Under the pieces are notes generated by a model. It was not told the origin of the DNA and searched no databases. It was given only the letters and a program-made list of their open reading frames with translations. Positions 16,742 to 25,202 of a stretch of 35,300 nt of DNA are shown here, piece by piece (within the stretch, counting starts at the first letter, position 1; the number at the start of each line of letters is the position of its first letter). Position numbers and translations under genes: made by a program. The stretch is from NCBI GenBank assembly GCA_022710935.1, contig JAKLFY010000066.1:1-35300 (forward strand), given 5' to 3'. The DNA is from Verrucomicrobiota bacterium (lineage in GTDB: Bacteria; Verrucomicrobiota; Verrucomicrobiia; Limisphaerales; J093).

Positions 16742-17265
16742 TGACGGAGAAGCACACCCTCGGCGGTCGCACGTTCCTGCCGGTGCACGAACCCACCGTT
16801 GAGCAGGACTTCCGGTTCCTGGCCCTGATCAAGCGGGCCCGGATCGACGAGGTCGTCATGCAGCCCGGCGAGCGCCCCGAGGCCTTCGCCCGGCGGCTGC
16901 TGGAAGTGACCATCGAAAGCGGCGTGATCCTGGATCTCCTCGGGTGCCTCCTGGTCCCGGAGGACACCGCACCCCGGGACCGGGACCCCGGGGAGGTCTG
17001 GACCTCTGAGGTAGGACGTGAGACCGCCCTGTTTCTGGGGCAACTGCGGGACCCCAAGGACAAAGCGGAGGTGCGCGGTCTGGTCCTGTCGCTGCTGGTC
17101 TCTTTTTTCGAGAGCGGGATCGTCTCTTTGTGGAATTCGACGACCTCCTTCGCCGAGGCGATCCCGAACCCCAACAGCAGTCAGGCACACCAGGCCGGTA
17201 CGGCCCCTGGACCGAGCTCGTCCGGGAGCTCGCCGCAGGGGACCACGACCGAGCCGAGCGGATAA
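16741..17265 (+). CDS. Tail assembly chaperone, short form (gpG-like)
   Basis: The 174-residue product starts at ATG 16741, sharing its A with the tube stop (TGATG); an in-frame GTG three bases earlier is also possible. The first ~125 residues are a compact, mostly helical domain (EQDFRFLALIKRARIDEV, VIESGVILDLLG-like region, LSLLVSFFES). The last ~35 are Ser/Thr/Pro-rich and lie opposite a second coding frame. In lambda-type phages gpG alone and a less abundant gpG-T frameshift product coat the tape measure during assembly. The slippery site T_TTT_TTC in the SFF codons and the open -1 frame after it support the same arrangement here. Confidence 0.8.
   Translation: MTEKHTLGGRTFLPVHEPTVEQDFRFLALIKRARIDEVVMQPGERPEAFARRLLEVTIESGVILDLLGCLLVPEDTAPRDRDPGEVWTSEVGRETALFLGQLRDPKDKAEVRGLVLSLLVSFFESGIVSLWNSTTSFAEAIPNPNSSQAHQAGTAPGPSSSGSSPQGTTTEPSG
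17103..17109 (+). other. Programmed -1 ribosomal frameshift site T_TTT_TTC
   Basis: The heptamer fits X_XXY_YYZ exactly in the gpG-like reading frame (codons TCT TTT TTC). After a one-base backward slip, reading continues at 17109 in a frame open to 17453 that encodes a gpT-like domain. This would give a 237-residue G-T fusion next to the tape-measure gene, as in lambda-type tails. Downstream RNA structure was not evaluated. Confidence 0.8.
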
Positions 17266-17453
17266 TCCGCTGGCCACTGCGGGTCGCCCTTGCCTCGTAC
17301 CGCCGTCTGATGAGAGAGCAGGCGCTGGCAGACTTCCGCCATCGGTACCTCTGCTGGTGTGTTCTGGCGCCACACAGTGCCAAGGGATCGCGGCCGCGCC
17401 CGCCGGCGCTGCCTGACATGCTCAGAGGAAGGTCCAGCGATGGCCACGCCTGA
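17109..17453 (+). CDS. Tail assembly chaperone extension (gpT-like), made by -1 frameshift
   Basis: This frame has no convincing start of its own and is expected only as the C-terminal 114 residues of a gpG-T fusion made at 17103-17109. It reads RERDRLFVEFDDLLRRGD, then GRYGPWTELVRELAAGDHDR, RIIRWPLRVALASYRRLM and a basic C-terminal tail. The charged, helical character is typical of gpT, which binds the tape measure. It overlaps the tape-measure start by 14 bases. A GTG at 17130 could in principle start it separately but has no ribosome site. Confidence 0.72.
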   Translation, partial: RERDRLFVEFDDLLRRGDPEPQQQSGTPGRYGPWTELVRELAAGDHDRAERIIRWPLRVALASYRRLMREQALADFRHRYLCWCVLAPHSAKGSRPRPPALPDMLRGRSSDGHA

Positions 17454-19998
17454 TGTCAGGGTCCGGTTGTCGGCCGAAGGCGTCGCCGAGGTCGTGGCCG
17501 CACTCAAGAAGGTCCAGGCCGAAGCCGAGAAGGCCTCGGCCAAGCAGTCGCATGGCTTCCTCGGTCTGAACCGTGTTCTGGGCTCCACCTCGGCACTTCT
17601 CAGCGGTCTGGGGGTCGCCCTCGGGGTGGGCCAGTTCCAGCAGTGGATCCGCTCTTCGGTGGACGCCGCCGACAAGATCGACGAGCTCGGCCAGACGATC
17701 GGCGCCTCAACTGAGAACCTGTCTGCCCTGCACATGCTCGCCCGCACGTCCGCTTCGAGCCTGGAGGAGATGGGCGCAGCCCTGGCCAAGCAGAACAAGT
17801 TCATCGGCGAGGCCGCCGCCGGAAACCCCAAGGCCACCGCCACGCTGCGTGACCTCGGGCTCACCCTGGCCGACTTCAAGGGCAAGGACGCGGTCCAGAT
17901 CTTCGAGTTGTTCGCCCAGCGGATCAGCGCGCTGCCCTCTCCGATCCAAAAGACCAAGACCGCCATGGACATCTTCGGGCGGTCCGGGGCGAATCTCGTG
18001 CCCACGATGACCGCGCTGGCCGACGAAGGGCTCGGTGCGGTCATCGAGCGCGCCCGCGAGCTGGGCGTCTTGATCGACAGCAATCTGGCTCAGTCCGCCG
18101 CACAGATGAACGACGACTTCGAGCTCCTGAAGGCCCAGAGCGAAGGTCTGGGTGCCCGGCTCGCCGCTGGCTTGGTTCCCCAGTTATCCCAGGCTCTGCA
18201 GATCATGAGCGGCGACCTCAAGCAGACGACCGAAGCCTGGGAACGCTTCGGCCAGGGCATTGGCCTGGTCGTGAAGTTCATCGTCGCGGTGGTGTCGTCC
18301 GCCTTTGACATCGTGGGGACCGCCCTGGCAATGATCATGATGCGGGTCGATGCCGGCGTGCGCGCGGCGTGGGCGCTGCTGCATGGCAATCTGGATGAGG
18401 CCAAGACCTACCTCAGGGCCGCCATGGTAGCCATCAGCGCCGAGCAGGCCGACCTGGAGGACCGCCTCAAGGCCCGATTCGAACTGACCGTCTCGACCCC
18501 GCCCAAGCCAGCCGCTCGCCCGAATGCGCCCACCGGGGACCTCCCGGAAGATCCGGCCGCACTCGCGGCCCAGCGCGCCCAGGCCATGCAGGCCACCCTT
18601 GATCGCGAACTGGCGCTCGTTCGCGCGGCAGCCAGCCTGCGTACAGCGGCCGAGAAGAGGGCGTTCGACGAGGGTCTCAAGGACGTTCAGGCCTACTACG
18701 CCGAGCGTCGCCGGATTGCCGAAGAAGCGCAGGCCAAGGAGATCGAGGTCCTCCAGCAGAAGCGCGCGCTGCTGGCCAGCGAGCCCGACCCCAGCCGCCG
18801 CAGCGACGAGCAGGGAAAGCTCGACGCCGAGATGGCCAAGGCCCGCCTCGAGTACGAAGACCAGACCGCCGTCCTCCTGGCTGAAGAGCGCGATGCGGTC
18901 CAGAAGCTCGCCGAGGAACGGCTCGCCCTGGAGAAGACTCTGCTCGAGGCCCAGGGCCGCCGGCACGAAGCCGCGCTCCTGGGCATCGACGAGGAGATCC
19001 GCCGGGCCGATCTGCTGCTCAAGAAGCAAGGTGCGTCCGATGCGGAGCGCGAGTCGACACTCGCCCGGATGCGCCGGTCGATGGAATCCGGCGCCAACTT
19101 CGACGATACCAAGCGCCAGGCCGAGGCCGCGTTGGCGGACCTTGACGCCACCCGCTCCGAGATCGAAGCCCGCGTCTCGGCGGGTCTGCTCTCACAGGTC
19201 GAGGGTGAACAGCAGATCCTGGCCATCGAAGCTGAGCGCCTGGTCGCCCTGCAGAACCTCGCGACTGCCCTGGAGCAGGCCGCCTGGGCCACCGGCGACC
19301 CGGAGCGGATCGCTCAGGCCCAGGGCTTCACTGCGGCTGTGCGCGACCTCGGGTTCGCCGTCGAAGGCGCTCGTGCATCGTTCGTGGCTTTCGGCAAGAC
19401 CGCCCTCGATAGTGGGCGCGACGCCCTGACCGAGTTCTTCGACACCGGTATCACCGGCGCGAAGTCCCTGGGAGACGCCTTCCGCAACCTGGCCCTGTCC
19501 ATCATCGCCGACCTCAAGCGCATGGCTGCCCAGCTTCTGGCCACGGCCATCATGAAGAAGATCGCCGGGGTGTTCAGCGATGGCGGCCAGGTCGGCGGCG
19601 CCGACAAGAAGGCTACCGGCGGCGTCCTGGGCGGCATCGGCACCGGCACGTCGGACTCGAACCTCGCCTGGTTCTCGCGCGGCGAGTACCTCGTGCGCGC
19701 CGCGGTGGTCCGCGAACCCGGTGTCCTGCGCCACCTCGAGGATCTGAACCGCCGTGGGATCCAGGCGCTGGTCCAGAACCCGGTCCTGATCGAAGCGCCC
19801 GTGCCCAGGTTCGCCGAAGGCGGCCTGGTCGACGGGCCCGCCCCCGCGGACCCGCAGGCCTCGAAGGACAGCCAGATGCTGATCGGCCTCGAAGAAGGCC
19901 TCATCCTGCGCCACCTTGAGAGCCCGGCTGGTCAGCGCATCCTTGTGAAAGCCATGGCCAAGAATCGCCGAGCGATCCGTTCGGCGTTGGGGACGTGA
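17440..19998 (+). CDS. Tail tape measure protein
   Basis: The 852-residue product starts at ATG 17440, behind AGAGGAAGG. It sets tail length and is ejected with DNA. The N-terminus (VRLSAEGVAEVVAALKKVQA) is followed by a domain common in tape measures (DELGQTIGASTENLSALHML, DIFGRSGANLVP). Hydrophobic segments lie near 275-300 (GLVVKFIVAVVSSAFDIVGT). A long Ala/Glu/Arg-rich coiled-coil region occupies about 370-610. The C-terminus has a helix region (SLGDAFRNLALSIIADLKRM) and Gly-rich repeats with FSRGEYLVRAAVV. The length is short for the class and would suggest a tail of roughly 120-130 nm using the usual 1.5 angstrom-per-residue rule. An upstream in-frame start at 17359 lies in the chaperone frame and was rejected. 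Confidence 0.93.
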   Translation: MATPDVRVRLSAEGVAEVVAALKKVQAEAEKASAKQSHGFLGLNRVLGSTSALLSGLGVALGVGQFQQWIRSSVDAADKIDELGQTIGASTENLSALHMLARTSASSLEEMGAALAKQNKFIGEAAAGNPKATATLRDLGLTLADFKGKDAVQIFELFAQRISALPSPIQKTKTAMDIFGRSGANLVPTMTALADEGLGAVIERARELGVLIDSNLAQSAAQMNDDFELLKAQSEGLGARLAAGLVPQLSQALQIMSGDLKQTTEAWERFGQGIGLVVKFIVAVVSSAFDIVGTALAMIMMRVDAGVRAAWALLHGNLDEAKTYLRAAMVAISAEQADLEDRLKARFELTVSTPPKPAARPNAPTGDLPEDPAALAAQRAQAMQATLDRELALVRAAASLRTAAEKRAFDEGLKDVQAYYAERRRIAEEAQAKEIEVLQQKRALLASEPDPSRRSDEQGKLDAEMAKARLEYEDQTAVLLAEERDAVQKLAEERLALEKTLLEAQGRRHEAALLGIDEEIRRADLLLKKQGASDAERESTLARMRRSMESGANFDDTKRQAEAALADLDATRSEIEARVSAGLLSQVEGEQQILAIEAERLVALQNLATALEQAAWATGDPERIAQAQGFTAAVRDLGFAVEGARASFVAFGKTALDSGRDALTEFFDTGITGAKSLGDAFRNLALSIIADLKRMAAQLLATAIMKKIAGVFSDGGQVGGADKKATGGVLGGIGTGTSDSNLAWFSRGEYLVRAAVVREPGVLRHLEDLNRRGIQALVQNPVLIEAPVPRFAEGGLVDGPAPADPQASKDSQMLIGLEEGLILRHLESPAGQRILVKAMAKNRRAIRSALGT

Positions 19999-20001
19999 GC
20001 G

Positions 20002-21639
20002 ATGTTCACCACCGGAACCGCGACCGACTACAACGACTTGGCCGAGCGGTTGCACACGTTCCTGACCGCCAAGGGCTCGGCCTTCGGGCTCGCCTACACG
20101 GGGACCGGCAATGGCAGCCTGACCGGTTACTCCGGCGGAGCGGCGTCGGTGGCCGAGACTTTCACCATCACGGCCACCTCTCCCACGTCCTTTGATGTGG
20201 TTGGCGGCGTCACGGGCTCGATCGGCCCTGCGACTGTCGGCACGCCCTTCGCCCATGCGACGCTGGAGTTCCTGATCACTGCCGGGGCGACGCCCTTTGT
20301 CGCGGGCGATCAGTTCACCCTGTCGACCGCGCCGAAGTGGACCAGCCTGCGCCGATCCCGCGGCTGCCGGCTCGTGTCCACCCAGGTCAACGAGGGCATC
20401 TACGCGGTCCAGAACATGGTGGACGGGAAGCTCGACATCTGGCCGTTCAACATCTCGGGCCTGACCAACCGCTCCTGGAACATCTACACGACGGTCACAC
20501 TTCCTCAAGAGGTGGAGATCACGTTCTTCGAGCCCGTGACCATCGCTGCCTACGAGTTGACCCTTCACGACACGACCGGCTCGGCTCCCGACGACTGGCA
20601 AATGCAGTACTGGGACGGCGCCGCGTGGGTGACGCTCGACACCCGGGTTGGGATCATCTTCTTCAATGGTATCCCCCAGACCTTTACCATCGCCGCGCCT
20701 GTGTCGGCGACCCGCTACCGGTGGCACATCACGGGTCTGCGCTACAGCCAGTGCCATATGGGTACGCTGCGCATGTTCCGGCAGGCCGACGGCGTCGATG
20801 CGTGCTTCCACGAATACGCCTGGATGGCCCCGGGCAATGATGGCACCTCCGAGATATTCGTCGGCATCCACGGCTTCGAGCGCCAGGACGCCGACTACCA
20901 CAACTGGGAGATCGCCGGCATGGACGGCTGGGCCTCAGGGTCCAGGCTCTACCAGCAGCCCGGCTTCCAGGGAAATCTCTACCTGCCGCTCTGGAACGCT
21001 GCCATCCCCTACTGGTTCATCGCGGACGGGCGCCGCGCCGTCGTGATCGCCAAGATCTCGAACCAGTACGAAATCGCGGTCTTCGGCTTGCTCGAACCCT
21101 ACTACTCCCCGAACCACTGGCCGTACCCGTTGGTCCTGGGCGGGTCGATGTCCCACGGCGAGTTATCGGCCTGGAACGACACGGACTACCGCTGGTCTCT
21201 GTCCGACAACCGCCACCGCATCTTCACCCACGCCGACGTCGGCGGCGCCCCGGTTAGCGCCGGCGAGCGCGATCCATGGGACACCCAACTCCGCGTTCGG
21301 AATCTCGACGGCGGCTGGAAAGCAATGGAAGGAACGCAGCTCGACGCCATTGGATCCACGCCCAGCACCTACTACCACATCATCTGGCCGACGCGGTGCG
21401 GCCTGTCGCTCCTCGATCCTGGCCCCGGCGCCACCTACGACCTATGGCCGGCAATGCTCATGCTCGGCGACGTCGGAGGCGGCTACAACACGCCGGGGCA
21501 GCTTCCGGGCATGGCGCTGGTCACCGGCCAGGGATTGACGGCCGAGACCCTGATCCGGCAGGGCGCCGTCGACTGGATCGTCATCCCCAACGTGTTCCGC
21601 AACGACCGCGACGACTTCTGCGCCGTGAGGTTGGACTGA
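20002..21639 (+). CDS. Distal tail protein with discoidin-like domain
   Basis: The 545-residue product starts at ATG 20002, three bases after the tape-measure stop. The N-terminal ~110 residues are Thr/Gly-rich beta structure. Residues ~115-260 have the pattern of an F5/8 type C (discoidin) or other galactose-binding-like sandwich (NMVDGKLDIWPFNISGLT, TLPQEVEITFFEPVTIAAYE, YRWHITGLRY). The remainder is aromatic-rich (FVGIHGFERQDADYHNWEIA, LYLPLWNAAIPYWFIADGRR) and resembles conserved distal-tail proteins of siphoviruses. Position right after the tape measure, plus a putative carbohydrate-binding fold, suggests a tail-tip or receptor-contact role. Confidence 0.7.
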   Translation: MFTTGTATDYNDLAERLHTFLTAKGSAFGLAYTGTGNGSLTGYSGGAASVAETFTITATSPTSFDVVGGVTGSIGPATVGTPFAHATLEFLITAGATPFVAGDQFTLSTAPKWTSLRRSRGCRLVSTQVNEGIYAVQNMVDGKLDIWPFNISGLTNRSWNIYTTVTLPQEVEITFFEPVTIAAYELTLHDTTGSAPDDWQMQYWDGAAWVTLDTRVGIIFFNGIPQTFTIAAPVSATRYRWHITGLRYSQCHMGTLRMFRQADGVDACFHEYAWMAPGNDGTSEIFVGIHGFERQDADYHNWEIAGMDGWASGSRLYQQPGFQGNLYLPLWNAAIPYWFIADGRRAVVIAKISNQYEIAVFGLLEPYYSPNHWPYPLVLGGSMSHGELSAWNDTDYRWSLSDNRHRIFTHADVGGAPVSAGERDPWDTQLRVRNLDGGWKAMEGTQLDAIGSTPSTYYHIIWPTRCGLSLLDPGPGATYDLWPAMLMLGDVGGGYNTPGQLPGMALVTGQGLTAETLIRQGAVDWIVIPNVFRNDRDDFCAVRLD

Positions 21640-22712
21640 TGGCCGCCGCGTACCAGACCGGGATCAGCAGTTCACCCACGAGTCTCCTGCAGGCCCTGGT
21701 GACCTGGCTCGCTGGCCAAGGCTGGACCGTGAATCAGTCCGAGCAGGACAGCGCCGGCTGGCGCGCCCACCTCGTGAAGGCGGGCAGTCTGCACCTGAAC
21801 CTGCGCGCAGCCGAGAACGAGCGGATCTGGAAGCGGGGCATCAGCACCTACCACGACGTGGGCAATGGTGGCTACGGGATCGGCCTGTATCTGGGGACTG
21901 GCTGGGATGGCGGAGCCGCCTGGCATGTCCAGGCGGGCGGGCCGATGCGGCCGTACGATCTGACGACGTCCGGCTGCGGCATGAACCTGCCCCAGGGCTC
22001 GGTGGCTGCGTACCACTTCTTCGACGACGGCAACGACCACATCACAGTCGTGGTCGAACGCGCGCCCGGGATCTTCTGCCACATGGGTTGGGGACCGTCC
22101 CTGGAGCGGGCGTCGTTGCCGGAACCGTTCCCCTACTTCTTCGCCAGCTCGAGCGCCAAGCTCAACACCGCCGAGACGGCCGACATCCTGACCGGCAACC
22201 GGCGCGGCATCGACCTGACCGCCTATCCGCCGATGTCCCACACGGACAAGGACTACTCGACGATCTCCGGCAGCACCGGTCTGACCCATTGCACCGCGTT
22301 TGTCCGCGTCGATGCGGCTTCGTTCTCTGGCCGCTGGATCGGCGACTGCAAGCCCGAGGACGAGGGCTTCGGCTGGACCGGCCGCCGCATGCGCGACGCT
22401 CTGAACAAGTGCACCGAGGCCCTGGGCGGCATGGAAGAGGACGAGTACGTCAACTACCAGTACCTGTGGAACAGCGGGACGAGCGGACCTGGTGAACGCA
22501 CGCTTCAGAGCGCATTCGGAGGCGCGCTGCTGCTGCCCTTGCACTGCTTCATGGAGGCTGAGCCGCAGAATCGCTGGGCCCCGATCGGCTACCCGCCCAC
22601 CGTGTTCTGGACCGAGGCTGTCGGCCACGGCTACAGCGCCGGCGACATCTACCAGCTGGGTGGCCAGAACTTCATGCTGTTCCCGTTCTTCGCTGTGAAG
22701 AAGGCCGTCTGA
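21639..22712 (+). CDS. Distal tail protein
   Basis: The 357-residue product starts at ATG 21639, sharing a base with the previous stop (TGATG). It opens with SPTSLLQALVTWLAGQGWTV and continues with LHLNLRAAENERIWKRGIS, HFFDDGNDHITVVVERAPG and IFCHMGWGPSLERAS; the last is a recurring pattern in phage tail-tip proteins of Proteobacterial siphoviruses. It ends in GQNFMLFPFFAVKKAV. No enzyme motif is seen. Like its neighbour it probably forms part of the tail-tip complex. A longer in-frame reading beginning at 21276 is a shadow of the upstream gene. Confidence 0.7.
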   Translation: MAAAYQTGISSSPTSLLQALVTWLAGQGWTVNQSEQDSAGWRAHLVKAGSLHLNLRAAENERIWKRGISTYHDVGNGGYGIGLYLGTGWDGGAAWHVQAGGPMRPYDLTTSGCGMNLPQGSVAAYHFFDDGNDHITVVVERAPGIFCHMGWGPSLERASLPEPFPYFFASSSAKLNTAETADILTGNRRGIDLTAYPPMSHTDKDYSTISGSTGLTHCTAFVRVDAASFSGRWIGDCKPEDEGFGWTGRRMRDALNKCTEALGGMEEDEYVNYQYLWNSGTSGPGERTLQSAFGGALLLPLHCFMEAEPQNRWAPIGYPPTVFWTEAVGHGYSAGDIYQLGGQNFMLFPFFAVKKAV

Positions 22713-23788
22713 TGGCCACCGCGGTTCGGGTCCCCGGCCCCTTGATCCTCGGCTCCGCGGCGGCGCTGTCGATCAACTTGACCTCGGCCGCTATCGACCC
22801 GATCAGCACGCGCCCTCTGCACGTTGTCGGGATGAACGCGGGCCCCCGCCTGGCTCTGGCCGACCCGCGGCCGGCTGCATTCGAGGTGGGCGGAGGCATT
22901 GCCCCAGTCCACGGCATGGCGGTTCTCGGCCGGATCCACGTGATCCCGCGCCGGCATGACCTTGGAGCGGTGGTCTCCGAACAGGAAGCCGAGGTCGAGG
23001 TCTGGAACGCCAACATCCAGCGCGCTCAGAGCCTCGAGGAGATCACGGTCGCCGGACCTGCTGGAATCGCGATCGTGGATCACCTTGGCCAGCCGGCGCA
23101 GTTCCCGGCATCGAGTTCGCAGGTCTACTTAGTCAAGGTCCTGAGCGACGGCGACGCCCTGATCGACAACCTGGTCACGTGGGTGTTCACCGGGCAGGAC
23201 CGCCTGGGGACCAACCTCCGGCTGCTGGGGTTCCGGCTGATCCCGTTCCCGTTCCCGCCGAACTGGGCTCAGCCGGTGACCGAGACCTTTGGGTTCATGA
23301 CCGACGTCATCGTCTCCTACCGGGGCATGGAACAGCGCATTCAGCTGCGCGCTGTGCCTGTGGGCACGATCCGCTACGCGACACTTCTGGACGATCTGCG
23401 CGACGCCCAGATGGCGGGCGCCATCATCTTCGGCAACCAGGCCCGGGCGTTCGGCGTCGGCCGCTGGCAGTTCCAGACCAGGCTGCTGCAAGACGCAAGC
23501 GCGGGCGACCACGACATCCTCTGCGACACCTCCGACATCCCGTTCGAGCCCGGCGGCATGGTCCTGCTCTGGACCGACCCCTACCACTGGGAGGTCCAGA
23601 CGATTGAGAGCGTGCTGCCGGACCGCGTGGTCCTGGACTTCGGCCTCATCCAGCCCTGGACCGCGGGGCTGACCATCGTCCTGCCGATCGTGGTCGGCCG
23701 GTTGTCGGATGACGAGGGGTTCACCTGGGACGCGCTCGCGATCGGTTCGACCGCGCTCACCTTCGACATCGACGGGTTCCGGCCATGA
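22712..23788 (+). CDS. Distal tail protein
   Basis: The 358-residue product starts at ATG 22712 in a TGATG overlap with the preceding gene. It is beta-rich throughout (ALSINLTSAAIDPI, EQEAEVEVWNANIQRAQSLE, VLLWTDPYHWEVQTIESVLP). RYRGMEQRIQLR-type sequence near the middle (VSYRGMEQRIQLRAVP) recalls the N-terminal ring domain of distal tail proteins. It precedes two GTA-like tail genes. No catalytic motif is visible. The call rests on operon position and general fold pattern. Confidence 0.68.
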   Translation: MATAVRVPGPLILGSAAALSINLTSAAIDPISTRPLHVVGMNAGPRLALADPRPAAFEVGGGIAPVHGMAVLGRIHVIPRRHDLGAVVSEQEAEVEVWNANIQRAQSLEEITVAGPAGIAIVDHLGQPAQFPASSSQVYLVKVLSDGDALIDNLVTWVFTGQDRLGTNLRLLGFRLIPFPFPPNWAQPVTETFGFMTDVIVSYRGMEQRIQLRAVPVGTIRYATLLDDLRDAQMAGAIIFGNQARAFGVGRWQFQTRLLQDASAGDHDILCDTSDIPFEPGGMVLLWTDPYHWEVQTIESVLPDRVVLDFGLIQPWTAGLTIVLPIVVGRLSDDEGFTWDALAIGSTALTFDIDGFRP

Positions 23789-24405
23789 CGTACCTCGGAT
23801 ACGACGTCCTGGAACTCAACTACAACCGCGTCGGGGCATTCGAGGAACGCCTCAAGCGGAAGTTCGTGCTGTTGAGCTCGAAGACCGGCCGGCGCATCGC
23901 TGACGAACAGGCCCCAGCCCCCGCGGCAATGCGTCCGTTCACCTGGACCGCGCTCGGCCGCGACGAGATCACGGCCATGCGCGCCTTCCTCGATGCCCGC
24001 AAGGGGCGCGCGGTCCCGTTCTGGCTGCCCAGCTTCCAGTGGGACCTCGCCCTAGCCGAGGACATCGCCCAGAACCAGTCCGGCGCGACGGTCAGGTGGG
24101 TCAGGTACAAGCAGCAGATGTGGGGCACGACCGGAGCCCGACGCCACCTTGCGCTCTGGTCGCTCGGCAACGGCGCCATGGAATACTGCCGGATCACCGG
24201 GGCCACCGATCCGGCCAACTACCTGACCGAGACCCTCACGCTCGACCCGGTGGCCCAGCGCGACTACTCGCGCGCGCAGACCGTGCTGTCGTTCCTGAAG
24301 TTCTGCCGCCTCGATGAAGACCGCATCGAGGTCTCCTACCCGAGCCCTCAGGTGGCTGAGGCCACGATCCGGGTCCGTGAACTCCCCCTGGAGGCGCCGC
24401 TGTGA
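23785..24405 (+). CDS. Tail-tip hub-region protein
   Basis: The 206-residue product starts at ATG 23785, overlapping the previous stop by four bases. Typical sequence of small phage minor tail proteins is seen: RPFTWTALGRDEITAMRAFL followed by DARKGRAVPFWLPSFQWDLA. The C-terminus (TVLSFLKFCRLDEDRIEVSY) is beta-rich. In many siphoviruses a protein of this type directly precedes a BR0599-type gene, as it does here. It probably links the distal tail ring to the hub. Confidence 0.7.
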   Translation: MTYLGYDVLELNYNRVGAFEERLKRKFVLLSSKTGRRIADEQAPAPAAMRPFTWTALGRDEITAMRAFLDARKGRAVPFWLPSFQWDLALAEDIAQNQSGATVRWVRYKQQMWGTTGARRHLALWSLGNGAMEYCRITGATDPANYLTETLTLDPVAQRDYSRAQTVLSFLKFCRLDEDRIEVSYPSPQVAEATIRVRELPLEAPL

Positions 24406-25202
24406 CCTACGACGCCAGAGAGAAGAGCCGCTATCTGGGCCAGCCCATCGAGGGGTTCCGGTTCACCCAGGGCAGCAACATGTGGTTCTACACCTCGGCG
24501 GATCGGGCGATCACGCTGCCGGCTGGCGTGTTCGCCCCGGAAGCCATCGTGCGCAGCGAGCTCGACTTCTCCCAGGAGGACACCGGCGAGACCATCGACC
24601 TGACACTGCCGCGCGCCAACCCAGTGCCCGCGCTGTTCATCGGCGACCTGCCGTCCACCCCCGTCTGGGTGACGATCTACCGGGCCCACCGCGGCGAAGA
24701 GTCGCTCGCGGTGACCATCTTCAGCGGCAAGGTCGTCCGCGCGCGGTTCGAGGAGTCCGAGGCCATTCTCACCGGCGCCAGCCTGATGGCCATGCTGGCC
24801 CGCACGGTGCCAATCCTGGCCATGCAGACCCCCTGCAACCACGTGCTGTACTCGTCGGCGTGCGGCGCCGACCCCGCCGCCTGCCGCGACCTGGTCTCGG
24901 TCACGTCGGTCACGGGCGCGACCGTGGTCTCCAACGGGTTTGCCCTGCGCCCCGACCAGTGGTTCCGCGGAGGGCGTCTCGAGTCCACCACCGGCGAAAC
25001 CCGCTTCATCGTCAGCCACCAGGGCAACACCGTCACCCTGATGTCGCCCATGCCGGGCCTGACGTCATTGGACCAGGTCAGGGCCCACTGGGGCTGCGAC
25101 CACCTCGAGGCCACCTGCCGGGACAAATTCGGCAATCTCACAAACCACCTGGGATGGTCTCGCCTGCCGGGCCGCAATCCCTTCTCGGGGAGGATCGACT
25201 GA
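24402..25202 (+). CDS. BR0599 / DUF2163-type tail protein
   Basis: The 266-residue product starts at GTG 24402, in a GTGA overlap with the preceding gene. It has the N-terminal beta region of DUF2163 (FRFTQGSNMWFYTSADRAIT, ELDFSQEDTGETIDLTLP) and the family's C-terminal Cys pattern: QTPCNHVLYSSACGADPAAC in the middle and WGCDHLEATCRDKFGNLTNH then PGRNPFSG at the end. The cysteines may bind metal or form disulfides in the tail hub. This family is shared by gene transfer agents and siphoviruses and lies directly before a J-like gene. Confidence 0.85.
   Translation: MTYDAREKSRYLGQPIEGFRFTQGSNMWFYTSADRAITLPAGVFAPEAIVRSELDFSQEDTGETIDLTLPRANPVPALFIGDLPSTPVWVTIYRAHRGEESLAVTIFSGKVVRARFEESEAILTGASLMAMLARTVPILAMQTPCNHVLYSSACGADPAACRDLVSVTSVTGATVVSNGFALRPDQWFRGGRLESTTGETRFIVSHQGNTVTLMSPMPGLTSLDQVRAHWGCDHLEATCRDKFGNLTNHLGWSRLPGRNPFSGRID

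Noticed and set aside
19192-20901. Minus-strand open frame of 569 codons
   Set aside because: Spans the antisense of two coupled tail genes; no motif or ribosome site.
24314-25201. Upstream extension of the J-like gene frame
   Set aside because: This part runs out of phase through the BR0599-type gene and is Arg/Pro/His-rich; the true start is ATG 25202 at a TGATG junction.
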